Of a stretch of DNA of 64,000 nt, positions 46,261 through 58,744 are shown in pieces (the stretch's first letter is position 1; each line of letters starts with the position of its first letter). The translations under genes and the position numbers were made by a program. Source of the stretch: Avena insularis (lineage: Eukaryota; Streptophyta; Magnoliopsida; Poales; Poaceae); the NCBI GenBank assembly GCA_023614405.1, contig CM042691.1:174688927-174752926 (forward strand), given 5' to 3'. The notes under the pieces were generated by a model, which was not told the origin of the DNA, made no database searches, and was given only the letters and a program-made list of their open reading frames with translations.

Positions 46261-47379
46261 ACGGCAGGTATGGAAGACATGGGGTCCGTACTTGATGATG
46301 CACTCCTATGAAGAGCGCTCCAGTTTTGGGAGCGCCGCCGTTTGGGGATTTTTTGGTGGGGGCAGGGGTGGGGGTGGGGGGAGGAGTGGGCTCGGTTGGG
46401 TAGATGGCTTGTCGATGGTGATGAGTTGGTTTTTTAATTTTGGGTTCTGTGTCGCTGGCCTGGATGAGGGGGGAAGAGGCCAGGGGAAGTGGGTGAGAGG
46501 GGAGATCTCGAATGCGAGACCGCGGTAGCTCGTCACTCCCCAACATTAGCCCTGGCTCGTCCTCTCTCCATGGTTGTACTGTATATTTTTTTTGCGAGGG
46601 CTCCATGGTTCTATTTTTTTATTTTTTTTGCGGGGATCCATGGTTTTATTTATTGTGAAAAGTACAAAATAAACATTGAATCTCTAGGGGAAAATGTAAA
46701 TTCAAACCCCAAAACTAAATCCTTGAAATTGGCACTCCAAATTTATCAATCGTAACTTCAATTCGAACCCCCAAAACAAATCCCCTTATTATCGGTAAAA
46801 GAGAGAAATTATGCGGATGCGATGATGATTCAATAGATTTATAACTTAACTAGTAAAGGTACTCCACAACCACGACAGAAACTAAATACCATACTCTATA
46901 CGGAATCAGCACACACATGCACAATCGCATATCATACAGTTCTTTTCCACCAAGTACCTACGGCGCCCTCTGCCGCGTGTGGCCAGGCCCTCGCTTGTTC
47001 GACGTACACAACGAAGCTGCACCTCATGGCACACCCTTTGTTCCTACAAGTTAACATCCGTCCCGAGGAAAGCCGATCCACAAAAGTGTTTGGTTCAAAG
47101 ACACAGATAATTTTCCATCGGATAATTTTCCAACGCATTTTGGGCATGCCATGTGCCTATAGCCAGTGCACCGCTCGTGCAACGAAAAGAGATTGAGCCC
47201 AAAACAATAGTTTTATCGAACTAATGTGACACAGAAGGAAAACATCCTGAAGAAAGAAGTACTTAACCATGTACGCAGGACGACAAACAATTTGAGAACA
47301 AATTCTATAGCTGAAGAACTAAACCGTATGACCCTAGTCAATCGTAACTTTAACCCACTTCATTGTTTCCTCCAAGAGA

Positions 47380-50024
47380 GTGGGTTTCTTTATCAGAAAT
47401 CTCTGTTCGTATGAATGTTCCCACATCAAATGTGTTTTTCATCTCTGGGGTTTTGGAGGGCCAAACTGGAAGAGTGAATTCTCTCTTTGGAATAAGGAAC
47501 TGAGTGCTAAATGGACTTTAGTTGGTGGTACCTCTCCTAAAAAACCTTCTCAGATTGAAAAACAGACCCAAGCTAACCTGGTGACTAGCATTTGGAAGCC
47601 AAAAGTGTGCACTAAGAAAATCAATAACTTGGATAGTATTTTTCCTAGGGAGTTTAATGTTCAGGTTGGAGGCTTTATCTTGCACAAAAACAATGTTGTC
47701 TCTGTGGCATCTTCAGTTGATATGGGTACTTCTTTCCTGTCTAATAAAATTCCAAAGAAGGTGACTAATCTAGGTAACATTTCTGTGGATATAGACAAAT
47801 CCATGTCTGTGGATATTGATTTTGAGATCATGATTGATGATATGGTACACAAATTTTGGAAATGCACAAGGTGTCTGAGTTTCAAGCACTATATACGTCA
47901 TTGTACAGATAAAATTTGTTGCATGGCTTGTTTCAGAAAGGGAAACATTAAGGAAGATTGTATAGGCAAGACAGGGGCATCTTCGTCTTTTCGCTGGGTC
48001 GTCAAGCAGTCAAATCAAGTCAAGTTGGACTCTGTCTCGGCTTCCGACAAAACAGTTTTATCTTTAGGCTATTCGGTTTCTCCTTGAAAATCAACTTCTC
48101 CTCCCTTGAGTTCTCCGCCGCTTGCTCGTTCTCTGCAAACCCTAGCTATGGCCAACTTTCCTATGCATCCGAACAGGTTCACACCTGTGGGGATGCATGT
48201 CATGGAGCCGTGGGATGTTGATCAAAGGCCTCCAAGGATTTATGTCACTTCTTCGTCGACTCCTCCAAAGCGTCATGAGAATTGGGAAATCGCGGTTGTG
48301 CTTCCTTGTCCGATCGTAGATGAAATTGATGAGGTATTGCAGCAAATTACTGATCACATTGTTAATGATCTTCGGTGGGAGGTTTTGTGTTTTGCTGAAA
48401 GTGTAGTAGGAATTGGGTTGTTCAGGATGCGTGCCTTTGTCGCTAGAGATTGACTGGTTTTGCATCCTGAGGTGCCTTTTGGTAATGGGAGGTTTTTTTA
48501 TCTTTCACCAAGCATGATGAGGGCCCCAATTTTAGAGCCAGTATTTATACTAGGACTGGATGGATAATGCTGTTAAATCTGCACATGAATTATCGTAATG
48601 AGGAATTTCTTAGAGAGATAGTGGCCAAGTTTGGAAATCTCATAGGATGGTTCAGAGAGGACCCCTCCCCAACTAGGACTTTGATATGGGGCTAGAGATA
48701 TCCCTAGGTCCATGTGCCTTAGCCCTTTATAAAACTGATGGTTGTCTGGATGCGATACCATTCAAATTTACCGTACAACCACAATACCCGAAAATTGGGT
48801 AGGGCTTGACTAGAAATTTATATACCTTAGTATGGGTTCCCTTGCGGCCAAGGTTTGAGCTGAGGCTACCTTGTGAAGATTGTCCACCTGTGCAGTTCCC
48901 AAGATGATAGTTGGTCATGGTTCGGAGGCCAAACTCACAGGAGAGGTGCCTATACTAGGGCGTGTAATTGAAAGGTTAGGATTTATTATCCGTATACTGA
49001 GTATGGTGAATTCAGGATTGTTTCTGACGGATGTATCGAATGTTGTGGTGAAAGTGTACCACCTCTGCAGAGTGTCAAACTATTCGAATAGCCGCGTCCG
49101 CGGTTATGGATAGTTGGAGTGGCCATACTGTTCCGTCGTCAGATGTTTTCAAAGTGACTTGTGAAATGATTCATGACCTTGACTGGACCACAATAGGGTT
49201 GTGATATGAAATTCAAGTTCCCACTTAGGTGTTATAAAAACTTTCAACTAGCTTTCTTTGCTTCTGAACTCAGTAGAGGTAAATCTGGCTTTTTGCAAAA
49301 CAACCTAGAGCTTAGTATTTCCTAGCCCCAAACTACTTCACTTGTTAGTATTAGTTTGCGAGTACTTAAAGAGTACTCATGGCTTTGTCCCTGGCAAGTC
49401 CCGTGGACAGACTATGAAGAGGAGTATCACGGGGAGGGACAGCAGGAAGGTTACGACAACTAGGATCATCTCCCATCGTCAGCATTGCCTGTGACCATAA
49501 AGATGGAGCCTCGCCTACGCTACCGTTATTACTACGTTATTACGCTCCTTGAATTGTATTAAGACTGGATCATGATATCCTTTATTTTTGTAAGACCTTA
49601 TGTATGGTTTGTAATGGATGGTGTACTGTGTTATCCAATCTGTTATGTCTCGCAAAAATGGTAATCCTGGGATTGTGATGTATGGCATAACAGGCATCCG
49701 GGATTAAAAATCCGAGTGTTGATAAGGTCTAGGAAATAGAAGCATAAGGAAACTGTCCTAGTCAACACTTCTGAAAGGCGCAGTACAAGGAGTTCAACCT
49801 GGAATGCATGGTACAGACTTGAGCCAATGTCAGATCATCCTGAGACAAGGAAGAAGCAAAGATCCTCTAAACCAAGGAAGCTAGAAGATGACCCTCCCTG
49901 TACTGCAATCTCGGTTTTCCAGCAGGCTGGTGCTTTGTTGGAGATTCCTAGGGTTGACCTTATAGTGGAGAAGTTGATGGCCACCTTCATAGCTGATGTT
50001 TCGCTAGAGAAGCCAAATGAGTAG
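47380..50024 (+). pseudogene. LINE ORF1 relic with CCHC zinc knuckles
   Basis: ORF1 encodes an RNA-binding protein. The frame is open from near the LINE start (no good ATG seen; first codons include GFFIRNLCSYECSH) to 48087. Around residues 162-175 it has a CCHC knuckle, C-x2-C-x4-H-x4-C. A second knuckle at 181-194 has asparagine where histidine is expected (CMACFRKGNIKEDC). A later frame at 48151-48453 (WEIAVVLPCPIVDEIDEVLQ) is ORF1-like. After the inserted LTR fragment, 49735-50024 carries the C-end (ISVFQQAGALLEIPRV, stop at 50022). Several frame changes. Confidence 0.8.
48711..49724 (+). repeat. Long-LTR fragment (last 1 kb) inside the LINE
   Basis: It is the reverse complement of 1001-2010 at roughly 90% identity by eye, so it is the 3' kilobase of a Tekay-type LTR on the + strand. 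The shared LTR block lies at about 49040-49110, about 615-685 bp before its end. AGGTC occurs on both sides (48706-48710, 49725-49729) and could be a target duplication, but a fragment that lacks the LTR start should not have one. The start CATGTGCC is not an LTR terminus and the end is TGTTGATA instead of TGTTGACA. Confidence 0.8.
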
Positions 50025-50248
50025 ATTGCCTGAGTTATCTCATTGCCTTATTACTTTTCATAGGAAATGTAGCTTTATTTATGTACTTATTATTATGTAA
50101 CTTTGCTATCTTGATTTGGACTTTATGAACCTGCTGGCAGTTTGGCATTGGGATACTTTTGGAAACTTTATAGCAAAAAATGTTATGACTTTTACTCTTT
50201 TATGTGTCATGTGGGACTGGTGTTTATTGTTTCTATATGTTTCTTTAA

Positions 50249-53200
50249 ATGAGTAATTCATTGGGAAATATGGATTGGTTGGTTTTGGATTGGAATATAA
50301 GAGGGCTTAATGATAAGGACAAAAGGATCTCAGTATATAATAAAATTGAGGAGAGCATGGCCTCTGTAGTTTGTCTCCAGGAAACTAAATGAGACTCTTT
50401 TGATCACTCCTTTATTAGGAGTTTTTGTCCTAAAAGTTTTGATAGAGTTTCTTATTCCCCTTCAATTGGGGCTTCTGGTGGAATTGTTGTGCTTTGGAAT
50501 AGAGTTGTGTTTGATGCGTAATTCATTGGAATACACAGATCTGCTATTCATGTGGCTTTCTCATCTGTTCATAATGGGCAAAAGTGGGATTTAGTAAATC
50601 TATATGGACCTTGTAGGGGAATTGAAAGGGACGACTTTGTTACTTGGCTGTATAAATTAAACAGACCCATGCATGAACACTAGTTACTACTAGCAGGCTT
50701 CAATTTTATCAGATCAGTGTAAAATAGAAACAAGCCAGGTGCTGATATGAATGATATTTTCCTGTTTAATGACACAATTAGTCATTTGGGTTTAATGGAA
50801 TTACCTTTAAAAGGTAGATCCTTCACCTGGTCAAATATGCAAGCACAGCCTCTTCTAGATCAACTTGATTGGTTTTTTACTTTCTCTCAATGGACCATTG
50901 ATTTTCCATACACACTGGTATTTCCACTAGCAAAATCTACTTCTGATCATGTTCCATGTGTTATACAAGTGGCCACCAAAATCCCTAAATCGAGGATTTT
51001 TCGGTTTGAAAATTTCTGGGTTGAGTAACCAGGATTTATGGAGTTGGTTGAATTTTTTTGGAAACGGCCCGTGAATAGGAGTTCTTATGCTTGTTCTCTT
51101 GTTGCCAAATTAAAAATGCTTTGTTATGAACTAAAGAAGTGGGGGAAATTCTGTCCCATCTAAAATTACTGATTGCTAAGTGCAATTATGCTATTCTTTT
51201 GCTGGATCAGTTGGAGGATGCAAGGCCTTTGTTCATACCTGAATTTAACCTCAGGAATATTGTAAAGTGCCATCTAGAAAAGCTGTTGAAATTACAATTT
51301 GATTATTGGAAGAAAAGGTGTACTACCAGATGGGTAAAAATAAATGGTGAGAACACAAAATACTTCCATGCTAGAGCAACTGAGAGGTTAGGCACAATAT
51401 AATTACAAGCATCCATGATAAAACTGGCACTGAATTATCTGACCATTCTCAGAAAGCATGTGCCTTTTGGAGATGCTATAATAGTACGATGGGAATTTCT
51501 TGACCAACCAGAAATCAAATCAACATGTCCATAATTCTCAGCCAAGTGCAGGATTTAAACAGTCTGTCTGAGAATATTACTTTGAAGGAAATTGAGAGGG
51601 TAGTTAAATTTTTGAAGTATGATAAGTCTCCTGGACCTAATGGTTTTAATGGTTTTTTTGTGAAAAAATGTTGGCACATTGTAAAGGAGGATTTTATTTA
51701 GTTGTGTACTGACTTTCATGATGAGAGAATCTCCCTGGAAAGTATAAATGGCTCATATATGACATTGGTGCCAAAAAAAACTTGCTCCTCAGACTGTCAA
51801 TGACTTCAAACCTATCTCATTGACAAATACTTGTCTAAAATTCATCACTAAAATCTATGCAAATAGATTGCAAGAGGAGATCAAAATGTGTATACATGAA
51901 AATCAATATGGTTTCATTAAAGACAGAACTATACAAGATTCCCTGGGGTGGTGTTTTGAATATCTTTATCAATGTCAGAAGTCAAGAAGGAAAATTGTAA
52001 TTCAAGATTGATTTTGAAAAGGCTTTTGACAAAATTGAACATCATTCTATTCTTGAAGTCTTGCTTTATAAAGGTTTTCCCAAAAAGTTCATTGCCTTAG
52101 TCAAGAATATCCTTGAAAGTGGTACTTCCCCTGTACTTTTAAATGGAGTGCCAGGACAGAGTTTTGCTTGCAAAAGGGGTGTTAGGCAAGGAGAACCTCT
52201 TTCACCTCTGCAATATGTCTTGGGAGGTGATTTGTTATATAGCATGGTAAATAAGGCTTTCATTGATGGAACTCTGCAACTGCCGATTCCAAAGGAAGGG
52301 GACTATCTAATTGTACAATATGCGGATGATACTCTAATCATTTTGCCTACAGAAGAAAATCAGTTGAAAGTCTTCAAGGATTTGTTGATACAATATGCTG
52401 AGTTTACTGGATTAAAGGTTAATTTACCCAAGTCCTCAATGATTCCAATTAACCTATCTGATGAAGAAGCCACACATTTGGCTATTGTCTTTGAGTGCCA
52501 GCTTGCTACAATGACGTTCAGTTACCAATGACTACGCATGGGCACAACTAAACCCACAATTAAGGATTTCTCCCCTTTAATTGATAGGGTTGAAAGATGG
52601 TTAAATGCAACAGTTTCATTTCTTTCATATGGGGACAGTCTTATTCAGGTAAACTCTGTTCTTTCTTCCTTGCCCACATACATTATGTGCTCATTAAAAA
52701 TTCCTCAAGGGGTCATTGACATTATGGATAAGGCAAGAAGGAGATGCCTTTGGAGGAAAACTAAAAATCAGGAGAAGGTAAATCCTCTGGCTGCATGGCC
52801 CATGATCTGTAACCCCAAGGACAAATGAGGACTTGGAGTCATTGATTTAAGGATTCAGAATAAAGCCTTATTGATTAAGCATTTGGATAAATTTTATAAT
52901 AATGATGACTTTCCTTGGGTAAGATTTGTAAGGGATTCTTATTATCATGAATCTGTCCCTCGTGTTGTTACTGTTTATGGTTCCTTCTGGTGGAGAGGAA
53001 TATTAAAACTAGTGGATGAATGGTGGTCCATCTCCAAATGCATTGTGGGTGCTGGATTTAGCATCCTATTCTGGAATGATCTTTGGCATGAAGAATTAAT
53101 CGCCAATAAATTTCCAAGGTTATACTCTTTTGCTAGAGACAAGATGGCTTCTGTCAGAGATGTGGGTACATTGAGAAATTTGCATGATGCTTTCCATATG

Positions 53201-53846
53201 CCTCTGTCATTTGAGGCATTTCAAGAATACACAAAACTCTAGGAAATTATTGGCTCAATGGGTTTTACTCGGGAGGAGGACAAGTGGATCTGTACTTTAA
53301 GTAAAGAGGTCTATAATTCTCAGTTTGTTTATAAGCACTATTTTTCATTGATGCCCACTGATCTAATTTCAAAAAGTATCTGGGAGAGCAGATGCATGTC
53401 CAAGCATAGGTTCTTTGTTTGGTTATTGTTTTATGTAAGATTTTAATACAAATGATATGATGCTTAGAAGGAACTGGAAGGTTATTGAAAACCATGGTTG
53501 TGTGTTATATCCTACTGGAGTCATTGAGGATTGGAAGCATCTATTCTTTCAGTGCAATTTTAGCACTAGAGTGTGGAATTATATTCAGATACAATGGATA
53601 GATGCATCCCACAGGGAAAGTTTCTATCAAGCGTTTAAACCATTCCAGGGTCCCTATTTCTTAGAGGTTGCAATTGTTGCATGTTGGAATATCTGGAAGC
53701 AAAGGAATCACTGGGTTTTCAAGAATTTAAAACCAACCTTCAAAGGATGGAAGGCTGGTTTTGTTTATGATATTACATTTCTTCTTCATAGGTTAAAGGA
53801 TAGACATAAGGATTTACTGTCATTATGGCTTGACAGTCTATCCTAG
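50249..53846 (+). pseudogene. LINE ORF2 relic: endonuclease, RT, zinc-binding domain
   Basis: ORF2 starts at ATG 50249 (MSNSLGNMDWLVLDWNIRGL). The endonuclease covers about 50270-51020 (VVCLQETK followed by a stop, GASGGIVVLW, LLLAGFNF where GDFN is expected, GRSFTWSN, SDHVP). RT covers about 51590-52530 (KSPGPNGFNGFF, ANRLQEEIK, VRQGEPLSP, and the intact active-site motif QYADDT). A zf-RVT-like region is at about 53500-53600 (GVIEDWKHLFFQCN). Endonuclease nicks the target and RT copies the LINE RNA there. Stops at 50390, about 50680-50720, 51026, 51402, 51703, 52529, 52826 and 53240, and frame shifts, inactivate it. Confidence 0.9.
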
Positions 53847-53962
53847 CTTTGATAGTTTTAATTTATATTCTCATGTACATATGTTTGTAAATAAACTTTG
53901 GACTGTTCTTTAATAAATAAAGGGATGTGGGGGACTCCCATGCAGTAGAAAATTTCAAAAAA

Positions 53963-54103
53963 AACTTTAACCCACTTGTCCTCCATAGAGCCGCCACTCA
54001 TGTCAATCATAGCTTCAATTAGGGATCTGAGAGGGATTTTTGAGACCGAGCGAGAGAGGAGAGATAGATAGGGTTGATGAGAGCGAGCAGGAGACACTTG
54101 CAA
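53963..54103 (-). pseudogene. Possible gene 5' exon split by the LINE
   Basis: On the - strand, a frame from about 54103 reads LSRSVSKIPLRSLIEAMID and MSGGSMEDKWVKV up to the LINE target duplication. The sequence on the other side of the LINE (47345 leftward) continues with ACGATTGACTAG. It has the look of a 5' leader and first exon, and the RING-H2 fragment lies further along the same strand. Whether these belong to one gene is a guess. No protein family is recognised. Confidence 0.3.
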
Positions 54104-54317
54104 GTTAAATAGTTCTACTACTAGTAGACTCCTGATCTCACTCTAAGGAAGCAAAAGAGAAAAAGACTGGCGCGAAGAAAACTAGGGAAGCGCTGTGTTT
54201 CCCGAGTAGGAGTAGGTGCGGAGTTACTCTAGTTTTTAATTAATCTCTGACCCGGTGTACATGACGCTTTGATGACCTAGTGCTACGTGCAAGAGTAATA
54301 CAATAGTACTAATACAT

Positions 54318-55760
54318 ATTAGGAAGGAAACAACTTTGGTCCTTGGTGGAAAAAATCAAAATTTTCTGGTTTCAAAATTTTCACTTGCTTCCCAAACATC
54401 GGGACAGAAGGTTATTCAAAAGATCTGCCATTCACAGTAGTAGTACTTCTTATCTTCTCTTTATCTTGTCTTATCTACTCTCATAGGGTAGCCAAATTCA
54501 TACTTCTACTCGCTGATAGTACTAGTAGTACTCCTAATTACTAATCCGTCTGTTTGCGGCCGTTCTATTGGTACCAAGAACTGGCCTAGAAAACATGTGA
54601 GAAAATCATGGGAACGTTTGAGCTAGCCTCTTAACTGCACCATAATTCTCTCCCTTTGTTTCATTTTTTCCCACGCTTGTAGGTCATGCACAGGTCTTTT
54701 CTTAGGGGAAGCTTGTTGCCTTGGTCAAAGAAAGAAAACAGAAAACGAGGTTTCCTTATTTGTCATTGTACTAGAGGGAGTAGGAGTACTGGAGTAGTAC
54801 TCCATACTTCTCCTTCGCAAAAATTAGTTCAACTTCTGCTTCATTCTATTCTCCAGCGAAATTTCATTATTCCTCGAAAGGCATGTTCCCCTCACAAATA
54901 CTTGAAGGAATACCGGTGGATTAGCTGCGTCGTCCTCGGAGGTATGCTTCAACTCGAGGCCAGTCCCGAGAATAGTTAATCGGCCGGGAACATTCCACCG
55001 TTGGAGCCTCCTCTTTAGGGCGCCTGGACGCCCACGGTAAATGTGCGATGGCCGTGCCTGTGGATGACACGATTGAGGCCCCCCTTGAGGGTACCGATCC
55101 TGCATTGGCTGCATCACGGAGGCGTCAACAGGGCAGCCGAAGAAAAGTGGACCTCTAAAACAAAGCGCCGTTGTGATTCCACTTCCACTGTGACAAAGCT
55201 GCATCCAGGGGGGCTCTTCGGATGGACATCAACCGTGTCCAAGTTAAGCCTGTGCGAGACAGCAAACACTTCTTTTGTCGGGAACTTGCGGCCAGCAAGC
55301 ATGCGACCAGGGCAGACAACTTGGGTGGGCGCAGGTCACCCTGGCTGTGGCAGACGACCCGCTCATGGGTCCCCTCAATCCTATCGATCCTATGATGTCC
55401 CTTGCCTATGAGCAGGACATGCTTGAGTTCGAGCTCGAGCGCGAGGAACCTGCGGCCGGCAGACGTGTGACTGGGGAAATTCCAAAATGCTCAAAATTAA
55501 CAATAATTACATATAGGTCCACAAACCATTGTTAATAACCATAAACACAAGTTTAAAAAATGCTCAAAAGTAACAATAATTACATATAGGTCCACAAACC
55601 ACCTTGTGGTGACTACAGGCCCTAGCGCGATAATTGAAGCATCTCGCTCCTCTAGGACCTACGGTAACCCGTTTCAAAAAATTAAATAAAGAATGCCACC
55701 ACCCCAATTTTCAGACAAAGTGTACCATGCTCTCTTACAATTCCCAAGTTTAGGATTTTC
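54318..55760. repeat. Higher-order repeat, copy 1 (most diverged)
   Basis: Shares the leader 'ggaaggaaac..actttggtccttggtgg..aaa' (54329-54500) and a later part ('gcatctcgctcctctaggacctacgg', about 55630-55745) with copies 2 and 3. Between these the sequence differs and includes a GC-rich segment (54985-55490). 53978-54317 and 55761-56160 are AT-rich flanks without a recognised feature. Confidence 0.7.
54985..55490 (+). other. GC-rich, gene-like segment in repeat copy 1
   Basis: A sudden GC-rich stretch in AT-rich repeat DNA. Open reading pieces on the + strand: MAVPVDDTIEAPLEG, ALAASRRRQQG from 55048 to a stop near 55156, and in another frame from 55330 ADDPLMGPLNPIDPMMS and DMLEFELEREEPAAGRR. 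It may be a captured exon or retrocopy. I do not recognise the protein. Codon-like composition is the only support. Confidence 0.4.
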
Positions 55761-56164
55761 CAAGTGGGCATAGAAAGATTTTCAATTTATTCATGTTTAA
55801 TCCTCTTACTTTTTGACGAGGTTGCTGTGTCGTCATGCTAGCTGTTCTATAGTTTAATCTCTATGTATTGTATATGCTAGTATAAGGCCGGGAGTAGATG
55901 ATGTCACTTTGTTATACCTAAGACTCGGTTATACCATTGAACTTCCTCTAGCGCATTTCTTGTAGATTATTAAATTGGACCTAATTCGACATGTCAACAT
56001 AAAATCGTCTGAGTGGGTGAAATTAGGTAGAAAATTAAGCTTGAAAAATATAACATGTAAATTATCCAACCACTTTATGTACTATAAAATAAATGGCACC
56101 TATGAACTCTAATTTAGCCATATTAACCATACTTCCTTCTTAAAAAAACTTTTAATTCTTCACC

Positions 56165-57950
56165 ATGCTAACTTTTACTTGAGAGGACGGCTATATTTCT
56201 CTGGCGTGTTCGGCAGCCGCGTTGGTGTGGAGTAGGAGTAATACATAGGAAGTAAAACACTTTGGTCCTTGGTGGCAAAAATATTCAAACTTTTTAGGAT
56301 TTCAAATTTTCACTTGCTTCCCAAAAACGGGAGGGAAAGGTTATTCAAAAGACCGTCCATGCATAATTCTTATCTTATATTTTTCATAAATAAACTATAT
56401 AGTGTACTGATAACTTTGAACATGATCCGTTGGATCAAGATTGGAAAATCCAAACATTGCTAACCGTTGGATCTTATTTTCCCTTCTTAGCATCTGTAAG
56501 ATTCTATTGATAGTCTTTATCACAATGAACGCTAGTATGCACAAACCTCAAAACACACATCGGTGCATTGTTTCAGGGATCTTATACTAACTGCATGGAC
56601 TTGGATTTAATTTTTTTACAATGTCCTTGATGCAACTCATACTTCCACCGACCGTGTGTTAACTGAAGCACCTCGCTCCTACGGGACCTACCACAGTTAG
56701 AAGAAAATGCAACCGCTCCAATTATCACATGAAGTGGACCAGAGTTTCTCTGTTTTTCAAGCTTTGTAGCTAACCTTGCACGATACACTGACTTCTTGCC
56801 GATTTAACGGAATTATTAGTGCAAACTTGATCTACAAGTAAGCTTAGTACATTGCACTTGAATTAGATGTATTTTATGAGGTAGACGGGTGCATGTTCTT
56901 CTGGTAAAACAATGTCATCTATGGGAGTTTACAGCTATCTAGGAAAGAACATTCTTAATTTCTTGAGTGATGACGAGATTGTTCTTTTACGTAAATAAAG
57001 CACGAAGAATATGGATCTGAATGCCACAAGCCAAGCTTCTAGAAATATTAAGTGGACCAACATGTTTCACTTACGATTCCCATGTTTAATGTTATGAGTT
57101 TTCAAACTTCGTCCTAGCAAGTTCTACCCACTTGAATGACTTTATGTTGATTTATCGAAATTAGGTCAAATTTGAACTAAAAGTAAATTGTAGGTTGCTT
57201 TGAAAGATTTGTGAATTTTTTGGAGGTAACCATCGAGGGGTCATTTAATATATCACATACCACCACCGAGAATTTTGACAACAACTTCAACTTCTTACTA
57301 AGATTTTGCATCTTTCAATTTAACGAAATTAGGTCAAACTTGATCTACAAGTAAGCGCGATGGATTGCTCTCGAATTAAATGTCATTTAATGGGTAGATG
57401 ATTGCATCTCCTCGCAGTAAATAACACCATGGGTGTGAGTTTCCAAATATCATGAAATAACATTCTAAATTTCCATATTGAGGACGAGATTGTTACTTTT
57501 CCAAAAGATATTTTGAAGAATATGGATCTAAATACCACAAGCCAATCTTTCAGACACATATAGTGGACCGGCATGTTGTACTTATGATTCCCATGTTTTA
57601 TGAGTTTTCAAACTTCGTCCTAGCTAACTCTGTCCACTTGAATTACTTTATGTCGAGTTATCAAAATTAGGTCAAACTTCAACTGCAAGTAAAGTGTAGA
57701 TTGTGTTGAAAGTTTTACGAATATTTTTTGGAGGTAACCATGGGGGGTCATTTAATATACGTATCACAAACCACACCATCGAGGGTTTTGTCAACAGGTT
57801 CGACTTCTTGCTAAGATTTTGCATCTTGACAACTTAAAGAAATTAGGTCAAACTTGAGCTATGAGTAAGCGCGATAGATTGCTCTTGAATTAATTGTATT
57901 TTTTGAAGGTAGATGGATGCATATTTTCGTACATAGCATACCATGCATGT
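56165..57950. repeat. Higher-order repeat, copy 2
   Basis: Begins with 'ggacggctatatttctctggcgtgttcggcagccgc'-like sequence (broken here for length) and matches 58745 onward at an offset of about 2,726-2,730 bp. Its second half is a tandem array with a period near 510 bp. The motif 'aattaggtcaaa.ttga.cta..agtaa' occurs at about 57163, 57331, 57669 and 57847. No coding gene is seen. The class of the repeat is unknown to me. Confidence 0.8.
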
Positions 57951-58744
57951 TTTATTGTGTTCCCTATGTTCTATGAGTTTTCAAGGTCCGTAGTTACATT
58001 AACCCACTTATATTACACTACTCCCTCCTATTCAAATTAATGTTTGCCAAATTACGGATAAGGTCAACATTTTTCACAAGGTAGGACCCACATAGCTTGG
58101 TCATATTGCTCCATGTAATATATAGGAGAGAGGGGAAATGATTTTTCTACTCTCTATGGGAAACCCACAATCTTGATGTATAACTTTATTTTCTCCACAA
58201 TGTACTACTATGTGACTTAATGTGTACTCTTCTCCTTTTTTTACACATTGTCAATGCCTTAAGGAAAAAATAAAATAATGTGCCCACTTGGCAGTGTAAA
58301 ACTCCTAACAGAAGTTAGCCTCTTTAGTTTAGTGGGTCCCACGAAACATCTCGTTACAGTGGAGATTTTTACTCGTAGTTGGATGTATGCTCACCTCTGT
58401 CCACGTTATGTACATGAAGAGAGAAGAAAACGTAGGTAGGGGAAGAGGGCAGCAGCAAAGAGAGAAGAGGAGTTGAAGGCGGTTTGAGGTCAGAGCATTT
58501 ATGATGGGTTCCTGACACAAGGTACACCTGCCGCCTTACAGTGTACTCACTCTACTATTACAGTAGTAGTACATTTTAGGACCTATGCACGCAAAAAAAG
58601 AAAAATGTATTTTCTCTCTCCTTCGCTGCCTCTCATCTCTCCCTACCCCTCTCCCCTCACACACCGGCCCGGCTGATCTCTCCCTCCTCCACATCATGGT
58701 GCTGCACACGTGTGCCTTGGTATGGCGGCTCTATTTTCTTATTG
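57951..58744. other. Spacer between repeat copies 2 and 3
   Basis: AT-rich sequence unlike the 510-bp subunits. It contains 'ctactccctcctattcaaat' (58017-58036), a Stowaway-like end with no matching partner, and a pyrimidine-rich stretch (58615-58690). No gene is recognised; the open frames at 58329-58520 and 58585-58773 have no family likeness. Confidence 0.5.

Larger units (their letters stand above)
41624..47345 (+). mobile_element. CACTA (En/Spm) transposon body with TNP2 relic
   Basis: Coding relics of a CACTA transposase fill 41728-45403. Neither CACTA terminus is seen. The left end was displaced or lost by the Copia insertion, and a right end may lie beyond the repeat array or be decayed. 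45404-45650 is AT-rich with no recognisable feature. 46261-47345 holds a pyrimidine-rich stretch, an A/T-run segment (46600-46640) and no clear gene; the open frames on both strands at 46211-46606 come from proline-rich low-complexity DNA. Confidence 0.6.
47361..53962 (+). mobile_element. L1-type LINE, near full length, TSD of 15 bp
   Basis: Flanked by AACTTTAACCCACTT at 47346-47360 and 53963-53977, an exact 15-bp target duplication. It ends in a short A run (53957-53962). It contains an ORF1 with zinc knuckles and an ORF2 with endonuclease, RT and a C-terminal zinc-binding region. A 1,014-bp LTR fragment (48711-49724) sits in ORF1; without it the LINE is about 5.6 kb. Stops in both ORFs make it inactive. 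The exact duplication shows that the copy is not 5'-truncated after insertion. Confidence 0.93.

Noticed and set aside
46211..46606. Proline-rich 131-codon frame on the - strand and glycine-rich frame on the + strand
   Set aside because: Both come from a pyrimidine/purine-biased low-complexity stretch; no domain is visible.
48706..49729. A proper solo LTR flanked by AGGTC
   Set aside because: The segment lacks the LTR start TGTAACA and about 2.9 kb of the family LTR, so the pentamer match may be chance; kept only as a fragment.
58017..58040. Stowaway-like MITE end (ctccctcc)
   Set aside because: No complementary ggagggag partner within the next kilobase, so no element can be defined.
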